This document shows, in pieces, positions 17,815 through 25,911 of a stretch of 64,000 bases of DNA (its first letter is position 1; each line of letters begins with the position of its first letter). Source of the stretch: Streptomyces shenzhenensis. Lineage in GTDB: Bacteria > Actinomycetota > Actinomycetes > Streptomycetales > Streptomycetaceae. The stretch lies in contig NZ_PENI01000001.1 of the NCBI RefSeq assembly GCF_003688995.1, positions 62,001 through 126,000 of the forward strand, written 5' to 3'. Position numbers and translations under genes: made by a program. A model generated the notes under the pieces. It was not told where the DNA came from and did no database searches. It saw only the letters and a list, made by a program, of their open reading frames with translations.

Positions 17815-18143
17815 AACGCGCACAGGGTGCCACCCGATCTGCCGGGCACGGAGGAGGGCAGGGCCCGCGGAGACGGGGACAAGTCACCCGCGCTCACTGA
17901 GGGCGGCACGACCGACGGGGGCTGAGGCGCGGTGGATGCCTGCCGCGGGCACGCGTGGCCGTCCCCGTGCGCCGCGGGCGGCGTCCGGGGCGTGTCGTCG
18001 TGGGTCCGCTGCCAGACATACGACTCCCGGGGCTCCGCCCCGGCCCGCAACCACAGCGTGAGCCCTCCCCCGCAGGCCACCGCCAGCACCCACGCCACCG
18101 CCGTCCAGCGCCATATCCGGCGACGTCCCCCCGCCACCGTCAC
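17796..18143 (-). CDS. Hypothetical membrane-anchored protein
   Basis: This 115-residue protein starts at a GTG overlapping the DUF952 stop (GTGA). A basic start (GGRRRIWRW) is followed by one hydrophobic helix (TAVAWVLAVACGGGLTLWL) and a conserved-looking REPRESYVWQRTHDD-type stretch, then a Pro/Ser-rich low-complexity tail. It is probably an N-terminally anchored extracytoplasmic protein. The tail overlaps the end of the broken VOC gene on the other strand, so the true C-terminus is uncertain. Function unknown. Confidence 0.6.
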   Translation of the reverse strand: MTVAGGRRRIWRWTAVAWVLAVACGGGLTLWLRAGAEPRESYVWQRTHDDTPRTPPAAHGDGHACPRQASTAPQPPSVVPPSVSAGDLSPSPRALPSSVPGRSGGTLCAFTSVRR

Positions 18144-18472
18144 CCCCAGGGCTCCACATCCACCACGGCCTCGACCGGCACCGGCCCGTACACATGCGGG
18201 AACTCCTCGCCGCCCGGCTCCGCGGCCTCGTACTTCACGGGTACGCCGAGCAGCGCCGGGTCCACGACCAGGACCACCAGGTCGTCCGGGCGGTCGTACG
18301 AGCCGTACACGAGGGCCGCTACGCCCGGGAGTTGGGCGCGGGTGGAGAAGTGGATGAAGCCCTCCTCCCGCAGCGTGCGGCCACGGGTGGACATCTCATA
18401 GCTGCCGCGCTCACGAGCCGCTTCCCACAGGGGGCGTTCCGTGAGGTGGAGGATGTACGGGAGTTTCGGCAT
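18140..18472 (-). CDS. DUF952 domain protein
   Basis: This 110-residue protein matches the DUF952 family: ILHLTERPLWEAARERGSY, LREEGFIHFSTRAQLPGVA and the closing FPHVYGPVPVEAVVDVEP. DUF952 proteins are small cytoplasmic proteins with an ADP-ribosyltransferase-like fold and no assigned reaction. It overlaps the hypothetical membrane-protein gene by 4 bp downstream and the zinc-ribbon gene by 62 bp upstream. Confidence 0.88.
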   Translation of the reverse strand: MPKLPYILHLTERPLWEAARERGSYEMSTRGRTLREEGFIHFSTRAQLPGVAALVYGSYDRPDDLVVLVVDPALLGVPVKYEAAEPGGEEFPHVYGPVPVEAVVDVEPWG

Positions 18473-18644
18473 GCGGCCACGCTACGGCCTCGCCCGGGGC
18501 GGGGTCGGGGCAAGCCGTGCAGTCGGGGTTGTGGCACGGGCCGGGGCCCCACACGGGGACCCAGGCACCCAGGGTCTTGTGCCGCTTGACGACCGTGTCG
18601 ACGGGCTGTCCGCAGGCGGGACAGACGTGTTCCTCGCTGTCCAT
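18411..18644 (-). CDS. Small zinc-ribbon-like protein
   Basis: This 77-residue protein begins MDSEEHVCPACGQPVDTVVKRHKTLG and continues with CHNPDCTACPDP. The paired CPAC and CHNPDCTAC cysteines suggest a zinc ribbon. The N-terminal 50 residues look like a conserved Streptomyces small protein; the His/Pro-rich C-terminal 25 lie inside the overlap with the DUF952 gene and may be a run-on caused by loss of an earlier stop. Function unknown. Confidence 0.55.
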   Translation of the reverse strand: MDSEEHVCPACGQPVDTVVKRHKTLGAWVPVWGPGPCHNPDCTACPDPAPGEAVAWPHAETPVHPPPHGTPPVGSGS

Positions 18645-18799
18645 GTCCCCAGGGTAGGACGGGCGGGGACGCGGCGCTTCCCGCGCCGGGCCGGCCCGTT
18701 CGGCACATGCGTAGCCGGAGTCGGCGGGCCCCGCGCACTGTGGGGACGCGCGGGACCCGCCGGGCCGGAGTCGGCAGCCGGCCTCAACGGGCCGCCGCC

Positions 18800-19942
18800 T
18801 CAGCTGCTGCGCCGGGTGACGAACTCGGCCAGCGCGAGCAGACCTCCCGCCGCCTCCGGATCGGGAACCGCGCGGGCCAGTTCCTGCATCGCCCGGGACA
18901 TCCGGTCGGCCGCCTGGACCTGCGCCCAGTCCCGGCCGCCCGCCCGCTCCACGGCCAGCGCCGTCCGCTCCAGATCCTTCTCGTCGTACGGCCGCCCGTA
19001 CAGCTCGGCCAGCTCGGTCGCCGCCGCCGTGCCGGAGGTGAGGGCCGCGACCACCGGCAGCGACTTCTTGCGGGCAGCGAGGTCCGCGCCGGCCGGTTTG
19101 CCGGTGCGGTCCGGGTCACCCCATATCCCGATGACGTCGTCGATCAGCTGGAAGGCGAGCCCGGCCTGGCGTCCGAACCTGTCCAGCGCCGCCACCTCCT
19201 CCTCGCCCGCACCCGCGTACAGCCCGCCGAGGGCGCAGGCGCAGCCGAGCAGCGCACCGGTCTTGGCCTCGGCCATGACGAGGACCTCGTCGAGGGTGAC
19301 CTCGTCGGCGGCGCGTTCCTCCATCGTCGTGTCCGCGTGCTGCCCCTCGCACAGCTCGGCCACGCAGTCGGCGAGCCGGGTGACGGCGGCCCGGGACGCC
19401 GGGTTCGGGCCCTCGGCGAGCAGTCGCAGGGCCAACGCCTGCAGGGCGTTCCCGGCGAGGATCGCGTCGGAGACACCGAACACGGTCCACGCCGTGGGCC
19501 GGTGTCTGCGCGAGGTGTCGCGGTCCATCACGTCGTCGTGCAGGAGGGTGAAGTTGTGTACGAGCTCCACCGCGGCGGCGGCCCGGAGGGCCGCCCTCCG
19601 TGCGCCGGGGCCGCCGAGGGCCGCCGCCGCGGTGAGTACGAGCGCGGGCCGGATCGCCTTGCCCGCGTTGCCCGCCGCCGGGGTGCCGTCCGCGTGCTCC
19701 CAGCCGAAGTGGTAGCGCGCGATCCGGCGCATGGCGCCCGGCAGCGAGTCGACGGCGGCCCGCAGTTCGGGGTCGACCGATGCCCGGGCCCGGTCCAGGA
19801 CGGCCGTGGCCTCGTTCCCGTCGCCGTCGAGCAAGGGCCCGCCCTCCCGGGCAGGCCGTGGCCGGACCGCCGGCATCGGCGGCTCACCGGTGCCCGGTGG
19901 ACCGGCGGGCCACTGCTTCGTCTCCGTCATGAACTCGGCCAT
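18800..19942 (-). CDS. Polyprenyl synthetase, probable family 2 encapsulin cargo
   Basis: This 380-residue trans-isoprenyl diphosphate synthase has the first Asp-rich motif in LLHDDVMDRD (D136, D137, D140), a second motif LIDDVIGIWGD (about 267-277) and KAIRPALVL for IPP binding. About 55 N-terminal residues are Pro/Gly-rich and disordered (KQWPAGPPGTGEPPMPAV), as in cargo enzymes loaded into family 2 encapsulins. It lies 112 bp behind the encapsulin shell gene on the same strand, with ribosome site GAGGGG. It should make a prenyl diphosphate from DMAPP/IPP inside the shell; chain length cannot be read. Encapsulation is inference from family and context. Confidence 0.88.
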   Translation of the reverse strand: MAEFMTETKQWPAGPPGTGEPPMPAVRPRPAREGGPLLDGDGNEATAVLDRARASVDPELRAAVDSLPGAMRRIARYHFGWEHADGTPAAGNAGKAIRPALVLTAAAALGGPGARRAALRAAAAVELVHNFTLLHDDVMDRDTSRRHRPTAWTVFGVSDAILAGNALQALALRLLAEGPNPASRAAVTRLADCVAELCEGQHADTTMEERAADEVTLDEVLVMAEAKTGALLGCACALGGLYAGAGEEEVAALDRFGRQAGLAFQLIDDVIGIWGDPDRTGKPAGADLAARKKSLPVVAALTSGTAAATELAELYGRPYDEKDLERTALAVERAGGRDWAQVQAADRMSRAMQELARAVPDPEAAGGLLALAEFVTRRSS

Positions 19943-20054
19943 GGGTTCCCCTCACGGAGTCCGCGGACGCCTGCGCCGCCGCCCCGACTGGGCGGGTACC
20001 CCGACGGTGTACCCATCCGAGCGGGCGGGAACACGGCCGCGAAGTGCGGAAACG

Positions 20055-21458
20055 TCACCTCCGTCGGCCGATCTCGACGCTCTCCAGGACACCGAGCGCG
20101 TCCGGCACCAGGACCGCCGCCGAGAAGTAGGCCGTCACCAGGTAGTTGATGATCGCGCGTTCGTCGATGCCCATGAAGCGGACGGACAGGCTCGGCTCGA
20201 TCTCGTCCGGGATCCCGGACTGCCTGAGGCCGATGACGCCCTGGTCCTCCTCTCCCGTACGCATGGCGATGATCGAGGTCGTGCGCGCCTCGCTGATCGG
20301 GATCTTGTTGCAGGGGTAGATCGGCACGCCGCGCCAGGTCGGGATGCGGCTTCCGCCGATGTCCACGGTCTCCGGGACGAGTCCGCGTTTGTTCAGCTCG
20401 CGGCCGAACGCGGCGATCGCGCGCGGGTGGGCGAGGAACAGCTTGGTGCCGCGCCGGCGGCTGAGCAGCTCGTCCATGTCGTCCGGGCCGGGCACGCCGT
20501 CGTGCGGCTGGATCCGCTGGTCGAACGCGCAGTTGTGCAGCAGACCGAACTCGCGGTTGTTGACCAGCTCGTGCTCCTGGCGTTCCTTCAATGCCTCGAC
20601 GGTGAGCCGCAACTGCTGCTCGGTCCGGTTCATCGGCTGGTTGTGCAGGTCGGCCACGCGTGTGTGGACGCGCAGCACGGTCTGGGCGATGCTCAGCCCG
20701 TACTCACGGGGCTGGGCCTCATGGTCGACGAACGGGTGCGGGATGTCCGGCTCGCCGAAGTGGCCAGCCGCGAGGTGGACCGCCTTCTCGCCGTACTTGT
20801 TGGTGCGCTGCTCCGGGATCGCGCGCAGCCGCCGCAGATGCTCACGCAGGGAGTCCGCGCGCCCCGTGACCTGCTCGAAGTCCTGGCGGGACAGGATGAG
20901 CACGGTGCAGGCGGTGTCCGCGCGGGCCGTGTACTCCCAGATGGCGTCCGGGTCGAGCAGGGTCTGTGCGCCGAAGTACGCGCCGTCGGCGAGGACCTCG
21001 AGGACCGCGTCGTCGCCGTACGGGCCCGTGCCGAGCTTCTCCACCCTGCCGTGCGCCAGCAGGAACACCTCGTCGGCCTGGCTGCCGAACGAGGCGATCA
21101 CCTCGCCCGGGGCGAAGTCCCGCTGACGGCAGCGCCGGGCCAGTTCGGCGAGGACCTCCCCGTCCTCGTACGACCGCAGGGCCGGCAGTTCGCCGAGTTC
21201 GGCGGGGATCACCTCGACGCGGTCGCCGGTCTTCACGAAAGTGATCCGGCCGTCGCCCACCGCGCATGTCAGTCGCCGGTTCACCCGGTACGTACCACCC
21301 TGCACATCGACCCAGGGGAGCGTGCGCAGCAGCCAGCGGGAACTGATCTCCTGCGTCTGGGGCGCGGACTTGGTGGTGGCCAGGTTCCGCGCTGCCGCCG
21401 TGTCCAAGGACTGCTGCGGCTTGCCCTGATCCGTGCGGACCTCTTCGCCTACCGACAT
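20055..21458 (-). CDS. Family 2B encapsulin shell protein with cyclic-nucleotide-binding-like insert
   Basis: This 467-residue protein starts at the ATG 21458 behind GGGAGGG. It has the HK97-type family 2B layout: N-arm ([27 protein letters not shown]), E-loop region, then an inserted CAP/cNMP-binding-like domain at about residues 100-215 ([28 protein letters not shown]), and the P- and A-domain part to the end ([38 protein letters not shown]). These shells enclose terpene enzymes in Streptomyces. The gene next in the operon is a polyprenyl synthase; no terpene cyclase or methyltransferase is adjacent. The insert lacks a clear phosphate-binding cassette, so ligand binding is open. Confidence 0.93.
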   Translation of the reverse strand: MSVGEEVRTDQGKPQQSLDTAAARNLATTKSAPQTQEISSRWLLRTLPWVDVQGGTYRVNRRLTCAVGDGRITFVKTGDRVEVIPAELGELPALRSYEDGEVLAELARRCRQRDFAPGEVIASFGSQADEVFLLAHGRVEKLGTGPYGDDAVLEVLADGAYFGAQTLLDPDAIWEYTARADTACTVLILSRQDFEQVTGRADSLREHLRRLRAIPEQRTNKYGEKAVHLAAGHFGEPDIPHPFVDHEAQPREYGLSIAQTVLRVHTRVADLHNQPMNRTEQQLRLTVEALKERQEHELVNNREFGLLHNCAFDQRIQPHDGVPGPDDMDELLSRRRGTKLFLAHPRAIAAFGRELNKRGLVPETVDIGGSRIPTWRGVPIYPCNKIPISEARTTSIIAMRTGEEDQGVIGLRQSGIPDEIEPSLSVRFMGIDERAIINYLVTAYFSAAVLVPDALGVLESVEIGRRR

Positions 21459-21754
21459 AGAGAACTGCCCTCCCAGTCTGCGCCGGCACCGAACCACGCC
21501 GGGCATCGGCCTCGCTCGCGACCAGCATTTCAGCACTCAGCGTGACCGCACCATTACCCAAAAGAGCGGGAATGGGGCATCGCACCACCGGGCAGAGGGA
21601 GGGATCTTCGCACCGGGCGGTGCCGGGCGCGCACGATGTCCGGATCGGCTCGCACGACAGCCGAACGAGTGGCCAAGGCGCCCGTCCTACCCGACACTTA
21701 ACGCAGTCGATCAGTCGCATTCGGTGACTTCGGTCCGGCACGAAGGAGGCGCCC

Positions 21755-22348
21755 ATGGCCTCGCCCATGTCCGCGAGCCGTTTTCGGGACGCTCTGAGAG
21801 CGGAGGACGTCACGGTCGTCGAGACCGGCGACTGGAAGCATCACAATCGCAACCACAAGGGCGCGTGGGGGCCCGTGCACGGCGTGATGATCCACCACAC
21901 GGTGACCAGCGGCAGCGAGCGGACGGTGGAGCTCTGCAGGGACGGCCACACCGAACTGCCGGGCCCGCTGTGCCACGGTGTGATCACCAAGGACGGCACG
22001 GTCCATCTCGTCGGCTACGGCCGCGCCAACCACGCGGGGCTCGGCGACGACGACGTGCTCCGCGCGGTCATCGCCGAGACGGCGCTCCCGCCGGACAACG
22101 AGTCCAACACCGACGGCAACCGGCACTTCTACGGCTTCGAGTGCGAGAACCTCGGCGATGGCAAGGACCCGTGGCCCACGGCCCAGCTCACGGCGATCGA
22201 GCGGGTGGCCGCGGCGATCTGCCGCCACCACAGCTGGACGGAACGCTCGGTCATCGGCCATCTGGAATGGCAGCCGGGAAAGGTGGATCCCCGCGGTTTC
22301 ACCATGAACTGGCTGCGACAGCGCATCAAGGAGCGGCTGGCGGACTGA
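21755..22348 (+). CDS. N-acetylmuramoyl-L-alanine amidase (Amidase_2/PGRP type)
   Basis: This 197-residue protein has the amidase_2 zinc motif pieces: HGVMIHHTVTSG (first His), HGVITKDGTVHLVGYGRANHAG, and a late His in VIGHLEWQPGKVDPRGF. It would cut the MurNAc-L-Ala bond of peptidoglycan. There is no signal peptide, so export is unclear; it resembles phage or cytoplasmic amidases used in streptomycetes. It precedes the PLP gene on the same strand by 45 bp. Confidence 0.9.
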   Translation: MASPMSASRFRDALRAEDVTVVETGDWKHHNRNHKGAWGPVHGVMIHHTVTSGSERTVELCRDGHTELPGPLCHGVITKDGTVHLVGYGRANHAGLGDDDVLRAVIAETALPPDNESNTDGNRHFYGFECENLGDGKDPWPTAQLTAIERVAAAICRHHSWTERSVIGHLEWQPGKVDPRGFTMNWLRQRIKERLAD

Positions 22349-22393
22349 CGGCGGTGAGCGCGGCGGCGGGCGGCAGCGGTCGGTGACAATGGG

Positions 22394-23299
22394 GTGGTGG
22401 TCGCTCCTGGGTCTCTTGCCGCCCGGCTTCCGTCGCCCGTCGAAGTCGTCGGTGACCGGCGGTTCTCCCGGCATGGGGTGCGTCTGCTGCTCAAGCGGGA
22501 CGACCTCATCCACCCGGAGCTGATCGGCAACAAGTGGCGCAAGCTGGCGCCGAACCTGGTCGCCGCGGCGGGGCGGACGATCGTCACGTTCGGCGGGGCG
22601 TACTCCAACCATCTGCGGGCCACCGCCGCCGCGGGCCGCCTCCTCGGCCTGCCCACCGTCGGCGTGGTCCGCGGCGACGAGCTGGCCGGCCGCCCCCTCA
22701 ACCCCTCCCTGGCCCGGTGCGCGGCCGACGGCATGCGGCTGCACTTCATCGACAGATCGACATACCGCAGGAAGACGGACCAGCGGACCCTGGACGCACT
22801 GCTGCGCGCGACCGGCACCGAGGACGCGTACGTCGTCCCGGAGGGCGGCAGCAACGCCGAGGCCGTACGCGGCTGCCGGGCCCTGGGCGCGGAGCTGCGC
22901 GGGCATGCCGACGTCGTCGCCGTCGCCTGCGGCACCGGCGGCACCCTGGCCGGTCTCGCCGCCGGTCTCGCCCCCGGCCAGCGCGCCCTGGGCATACCGG
23001 TCCTCAAGGGCGGCTTCCTGGCCGCCGAGGTGCGCGCCCTCCAGGAGGCCGCCTTCGGTGGCCGCCGCGGCTCCTGGTCCCTGGACGACCGCTTCCACTG
23101 GGGCGGCTACGCGCGTACCACCCCCGAACTCGACGCCTTCGCCACGGACTTCGAACAGCGCCACGGCCTGCCCGTGGAACGTCTCTATGTCGCCAAATTG
23201 CTCTACGGACTCGTCGCCCTGGCGGAGGAGGGCGCCTTCCCGCCCGGTACGACCGTCGCGGCCGTCGTCACGGGCCGGCCCTTCCCCGAGGCCTGCTAG
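22394..23299 (+). CDS. PLP-dependent ACC deaminase / D-cysteine desulfhydrase family protein
   Basis: This 301-residue fold-type II PLP enzyme shows the lysine motif LIGNKWRKLAPNL, the YSNHLRATAAAGRLLGL helix, and the phosphate-binding glycine stretch ACGTGGTLAGLAAGL. Residues that distinguish true ACC deaminase from D-cysteine desulfhydrase could not be assigned, and desulfhydrase-like activity is the safer guess. It converges on the antiporter gene, with stops 18 bp apart. Confidence 0.88.
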   Translation: MVVAPGSLAARLPSPVEVVGDRRFSRHGVRLLLKRDDLIHPELIGNKWRKLAPNLVAAAGRTIVTFGGAYSNHLRATAAAGRLLGLPTVGVVRGDELAGRPLNPSLARCAADGMRLHFIDRSTYRRKTDQRTLDALLRATGTEDAYVVPEGGSNAEAVRGCRALGAELRGHADVVAVACGTGGTLAGLAAGLAPGQRALGIPVLKGGFLAAEVRALQEAAFGGRRGSWSLDDRFHWGGYARTTPELDAFATDFEQRHGLPVERLYVAKLLYGLVALAEEGAFPPGTTVAAVVTGRPFPEAC

Positions 23300-23317
23300 G
23301 CCGTCTCCCGGGGACCG

Positions 23318-24913
23318 CTAGGCGGCCTCCCGGTATGCCGCCGCCTCCTCCAGGTCCAGTCTGCGCAGCAGCGTGCGCAGCATCTCGTCGTCGATGTGGC
23401 GGCCGTCCCGCAGCCGTACGAACACATCGCGCTCGGCGCTGATCATCTCCCGGGACAGCCGGCGGTAGGTGTCGTCGACGGTCTCACCGGTCACCGGGTT
23501 CACCGCGCCGAGCCGCTCCCAGACGGCGTTGCGGCGGCGCTCCAGGACCGTGCGGAGGCGGTCCGCGAGCGGCGGGGGCAGGGCGTTGCGCTCATCGGAG
23601 AGCAGCTCGTCGAGGCGGGCCTCCGCGGCCCGGGACGCCTGCGCCTGGGCGTTGGCCTCGGCGAGGGTCTCCGTCTGCGGGTCACGGCCGGGGAAGTCCA
23701 GCAGCCGGATCAGCGGGGGCAGCGACAGGCCCTGCACCACCAGCGTCCCGATGACCGTCGTGAACGTCAGGAAGAGGATCAGGTTGCGCTCAGGGAAGGG
23801 CTGTCCGCCGTGCACGGTGACCGGGATCGAGAAGGCGATGGCCAGCGACACCACGCCCCGCATCCCGGCCCATGAGGTGACCATCGCGCCCCGCCAGGTG
23901 GGGTTCTGCTCGCGCTCTCTGATCCGCGCGGACAGCTTCCGGGGCAGGAAGGTGGCCGGATACACCCACACGAACCGGGCCGCGACCACCACCAGGAAGA
24001 GGAGGACCGCGTACCAGGCGGCCTCGACGCCCTCGTACGATCCGAGCCCTCTGAGGACGACCGGCAGTTGCAGTCCGATCAGCGCGAAGACCGCCGACTC
24101 CAGCACGAAGGCGACCATCTTCCAGACCGCCTCCTCCTGGAGCCGCGTGGCGAAGTCGACCTCCCACGCGCGGTGCCCCAGATACAGCGCGACGACCACG
24201 ACCGCGAGCACACCCGAGGCGTGCACCTGCTCGGCGACGCTGTAGGCGACGAACGGGATCAGCAAGGAGAGCGTGTTCTGGAGCAGGGGCTCCTTCAGAT
24301 GCGTGCGCAGCCAGTGGAGCGGGGCCATCAGCACCAGCCCGACGCCGACGCCACCGACCGCCGCGAGCAGGAACTCGCCGATCCCGCCGGCCCAGGTGGC
24401 GCCCTCGCCGACAGCCGCCGCGAGGGCCACCTTGTACGCGGTGATCGCGGTGGCGTCGTTCAGCAGGGACTCGCCCTGGAGGATGGTCGTGATCCGGGAG
24501 GGCAGTCCGACCCGGCGGGCCACCGCCGTCGCCGCGACCGCGTCCGGCGGCGCCACGACCGCGCCCAGCACCAGGGCGGCGGTCAGCGGCATCGCGGGCA
24601 CGATCAGGTAGATCGCCCAGCCGACGAGGAACGTCGCGAAGAGCACGTACCCGACGGAGAGGAGCGCCACCGGGCGCAGTTGTGCGCGCAGGTCCAGATA
24701 GGAGCTGTCGCTGGCCGAGGTGTACAGCAGCGGAGGCAGCAGGAGCGGCAGGACGACCTCGGGATCGAGAGCGTATTCGGGTACCCCGGGGACGTACGAG
24801 ACCGCCAGTCCGACCGCGACCAGCAGCAGCGGTGCCGGCACCGGTGTGCGCCGGGCGGCCCCCGCCACCGCCGCACTGCCCGCCACCAGCAACAGCAGCG
24901 GCATCACATCCAT
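23318..24913 (-). CDS. Na+/H+ antiporter (NhaP/CPA1 type)
   Basis: This 531-residue membrane protein has about 12 helices in residues 1-400 and a long cytoplasmic tail rich in Ala/Arg/Glu. CPA1 hallmarks include GAVVAPPDAVAATAVARRVGLP, GESLLNDATAITAYKVAL (the ND pair) and SWAGMRGVVSLAIAFSIPV. It exchanges Na+ or K+ for protons across the membrane. I start it at ATG 24913; ATG 24904 is equally possible. A frame extension to 25237 overlaps the divergent zinc-finger gene and is not used. Confidence 0.92.
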   Translation of the reverse strand: MDVMPLLLLVAGSAAVAGAARRTPVPAPLLLVAVGLAVSYVPGVPEYALDPEVVLPLLLPPLLYTSASDSSYLDLRAQLRPVALLSVGYVLFATFLVGWAIYLIVPAMPLTAALVLGAVVAPPDAVAATAVARRVGLPSRITTILQGESLLNDATAITAYKVALAAAVGEGATWAGGIGEFLLAAVGGVGVGLVLMAPLHWLRTHLKEPLLQNTLSLLIPFVAYSVAEQVHASGVLAVVVVALYLGHRAWEVDFATRLQEEAVWKMVAFVLESAVFALIGLQLPVVLRGLGSYEGVEAAWYAVLLFLVVVAARFVWVYPATFLPRKLSARIREREQNPTWRGAMVTSWAGMRGVVSLAIAFSIPVTVHGGQPFPERNLILFLTFTTVIGTLVVQGLSLPPLIRLLDFPGRDPQTETLAEANAQAQASRAAEARLDELLSDERNALPPPLADRLRTVLERRRNAVWERLGAVNPVTGETVDDTYRRLSREMISAERDVFVRLRDGRHIDDEMLRTLLRRLDLEEAAAYREAA

Positions 24914-24973
24914 GTCCTCGCCCGCCCTCGTTTTCCGCGCGGCCAACCGCACACCCGTCGTAATCTGGCAATC

Positions 24974-25234
24974 ATGAAACAGTGCACGCATGCCGACGCG
25001 CTGCCGCACCCCGAGCCGGAGCCGCAGAACAAGACCTGTCCGGAGTGTCTCGCACAGGGCACACATCCGGTACAGCTGCGGCTCTGCCTGACCTGCGGCC
25101 ACGTCGGTTGCTGCGACTCCTCGCCGGGGCGGCACGCGACAGGACACCATGAACTGTCCGGTCACCCGGTGATGCGGACCTTCGAACCGGGTGAGGACTG
25201 GCGGTGGTGCTTCGTCGATCACGTCCTCGTGTGA
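24974..25234 (+). CDS. UBP-type zinc finger protein
   Basis: This 86-residue protein starts at ATG 24974 and is almost entirely a ubiquitin-protease-type zinc finger: CTHADAL, TCPECLAQGTHPVQLRLCLTCGHVGCCDSSPGRHATGHHELSGHPVMRTFEPG with the C/H zinc ligands intact. Bacterial copies occur beside Na+/H+ antiporters, as here (divergent, 60 bp apart), and may sense or regulate the transporter. There is no ubiquitin in streptomycetes, so the ligand is unknown. Confidence 0.9.
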   Translation: MKQCTHADALPHPEPEPQNKTCPECLAQGTHPVQLRLCLTCGHVGCCDSSPGRHATGHHELSGHPVMRTFEPGEDWRWCFVDHVLV

Positions 25235-25261
25235 CACTGCATGGCGGCGACCAGTCCCGAC

Positions 25262-25287
25262 GGTTCGACCGTCTGACGCCTGGGTAC
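25262..25287 (+). promoter_or_regulatory. Candidate SigB/SigH-type promoter upstream of rshA-sigH
   Basis: GGTT at 25262-25265, a 16-base spacer and GGGTAC at 25282-25287 fit the GNTT-N14-16-GGGTAY pattern of Streptomyces SigB-family promoters. It is about 210 bp upstream of rshA, where an autoregulatory sigma-H promoter would be expected. Confidence 0.5.
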
Positions 25288-25348
25288 GTCATCCCGGCGC
25301 GCGCTCTTCCCAATTGGGCTCGCAGGACCTCTAGACACGGAGCGTATC

Positions 25349-25363
25349 CACAGTTTTACTGTG
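25349..25363. promoter_or_regulatory. Palindrome upstream of rshA
   Basis: CACAGT-TTT-ACTGTG is a perfect 6-bp inverted repeat with a 3-base centre, 135 bp before the rshA start. It is A/T-rich against the local background and downstream of the candidate SigH promoter, so it could be an operator. Confidence 0.4.
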
Positions 25364-25497
25364 AGTGACGCCAGGGGGTTGGGGTCCCGGGGACAGAAAA
25401 GTTCGGAGCGCGATAGCGTCACCGCTGAACCAGGAATCGCGTTACCCCGGGGGGCGACCCTCGGCCCTGTAGAGCTTGTACCACCTTGGAGGTGAGG

Positions 25498-25911
25498 GTG
25501 TCCCAGATCGCAGGCGAGCCCGCGACCCAGGACTTCGTGGAAGTCCGGCTGCCGGCTGCGGGTGCCTACCTGTCGGTGCTGCGGACGGCCACGGCCGGAC
25601 TCGCCGCCCGCTTGGACTTCACCCTGGACGAGATCGAGGACCTGCGCATCGCGGTGGACGAGGCGTGCGCGATCCTGCTCCAGCAGGCCGTGCCGGGCTC
25701 GGTACTCAGCTGCGTCTTCCGACTCGTCGACGACTCGCTGGAGGTCACGGTGTCGGCGCCGACCACGGACGGGCACGCCCCCTCGCGGGACACCTTCGCC
25801 TGGACCGTGCTGTCGGCCTTGGCGGGCAAGGTCTCGTCGGCCGTCGACGAGGACAAGACCGTGTCGATCAGCCTGTACAAACAGCGCGGCGCGGGACCCG
25901 GGCCGGCGTGA
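25498..25911 (+). CDS. rshA: Anti-sigma factor, RsbW-like kinase partner of SigH
   Basis: This 137-residue protein starts at GTG 25498 behind GGAGG. It is a compact HATPase_c domain of the SpoIIAB/RsbW type: FTLDEIEDLRIAVDEACAILL carries the N-box, and FAWTVLSALAGKVSS the C-terminal helix. It matches RshA/UshX/PrsH, which holds sigma-H inactive in the cytoplasm until released. Its stop overlaps the sigH GTG by 4 bp (GTGA), coupling antagonist and sigma factor. Confidence 0.92.
   Translation: MSQIAGEPATQDFVEVRLPAAGAYLSVLRTATAGLAARLDFTLDEIEDLRIAVDEACAILLQQAVPGSVLSCVFRLVDDSLEVTVSAPTTDGHAPSRDTFAWTVLSALAGKVSSAVDEDKTVSISLYKQRGAGPGPA

Noticed and set aside
23318..25237. 639-residue version of the Na+/H+ antiporter
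   Set aside because: The extra N-terminus is the complement of the UBP zinc finger gene and lacks hydrophobic character.
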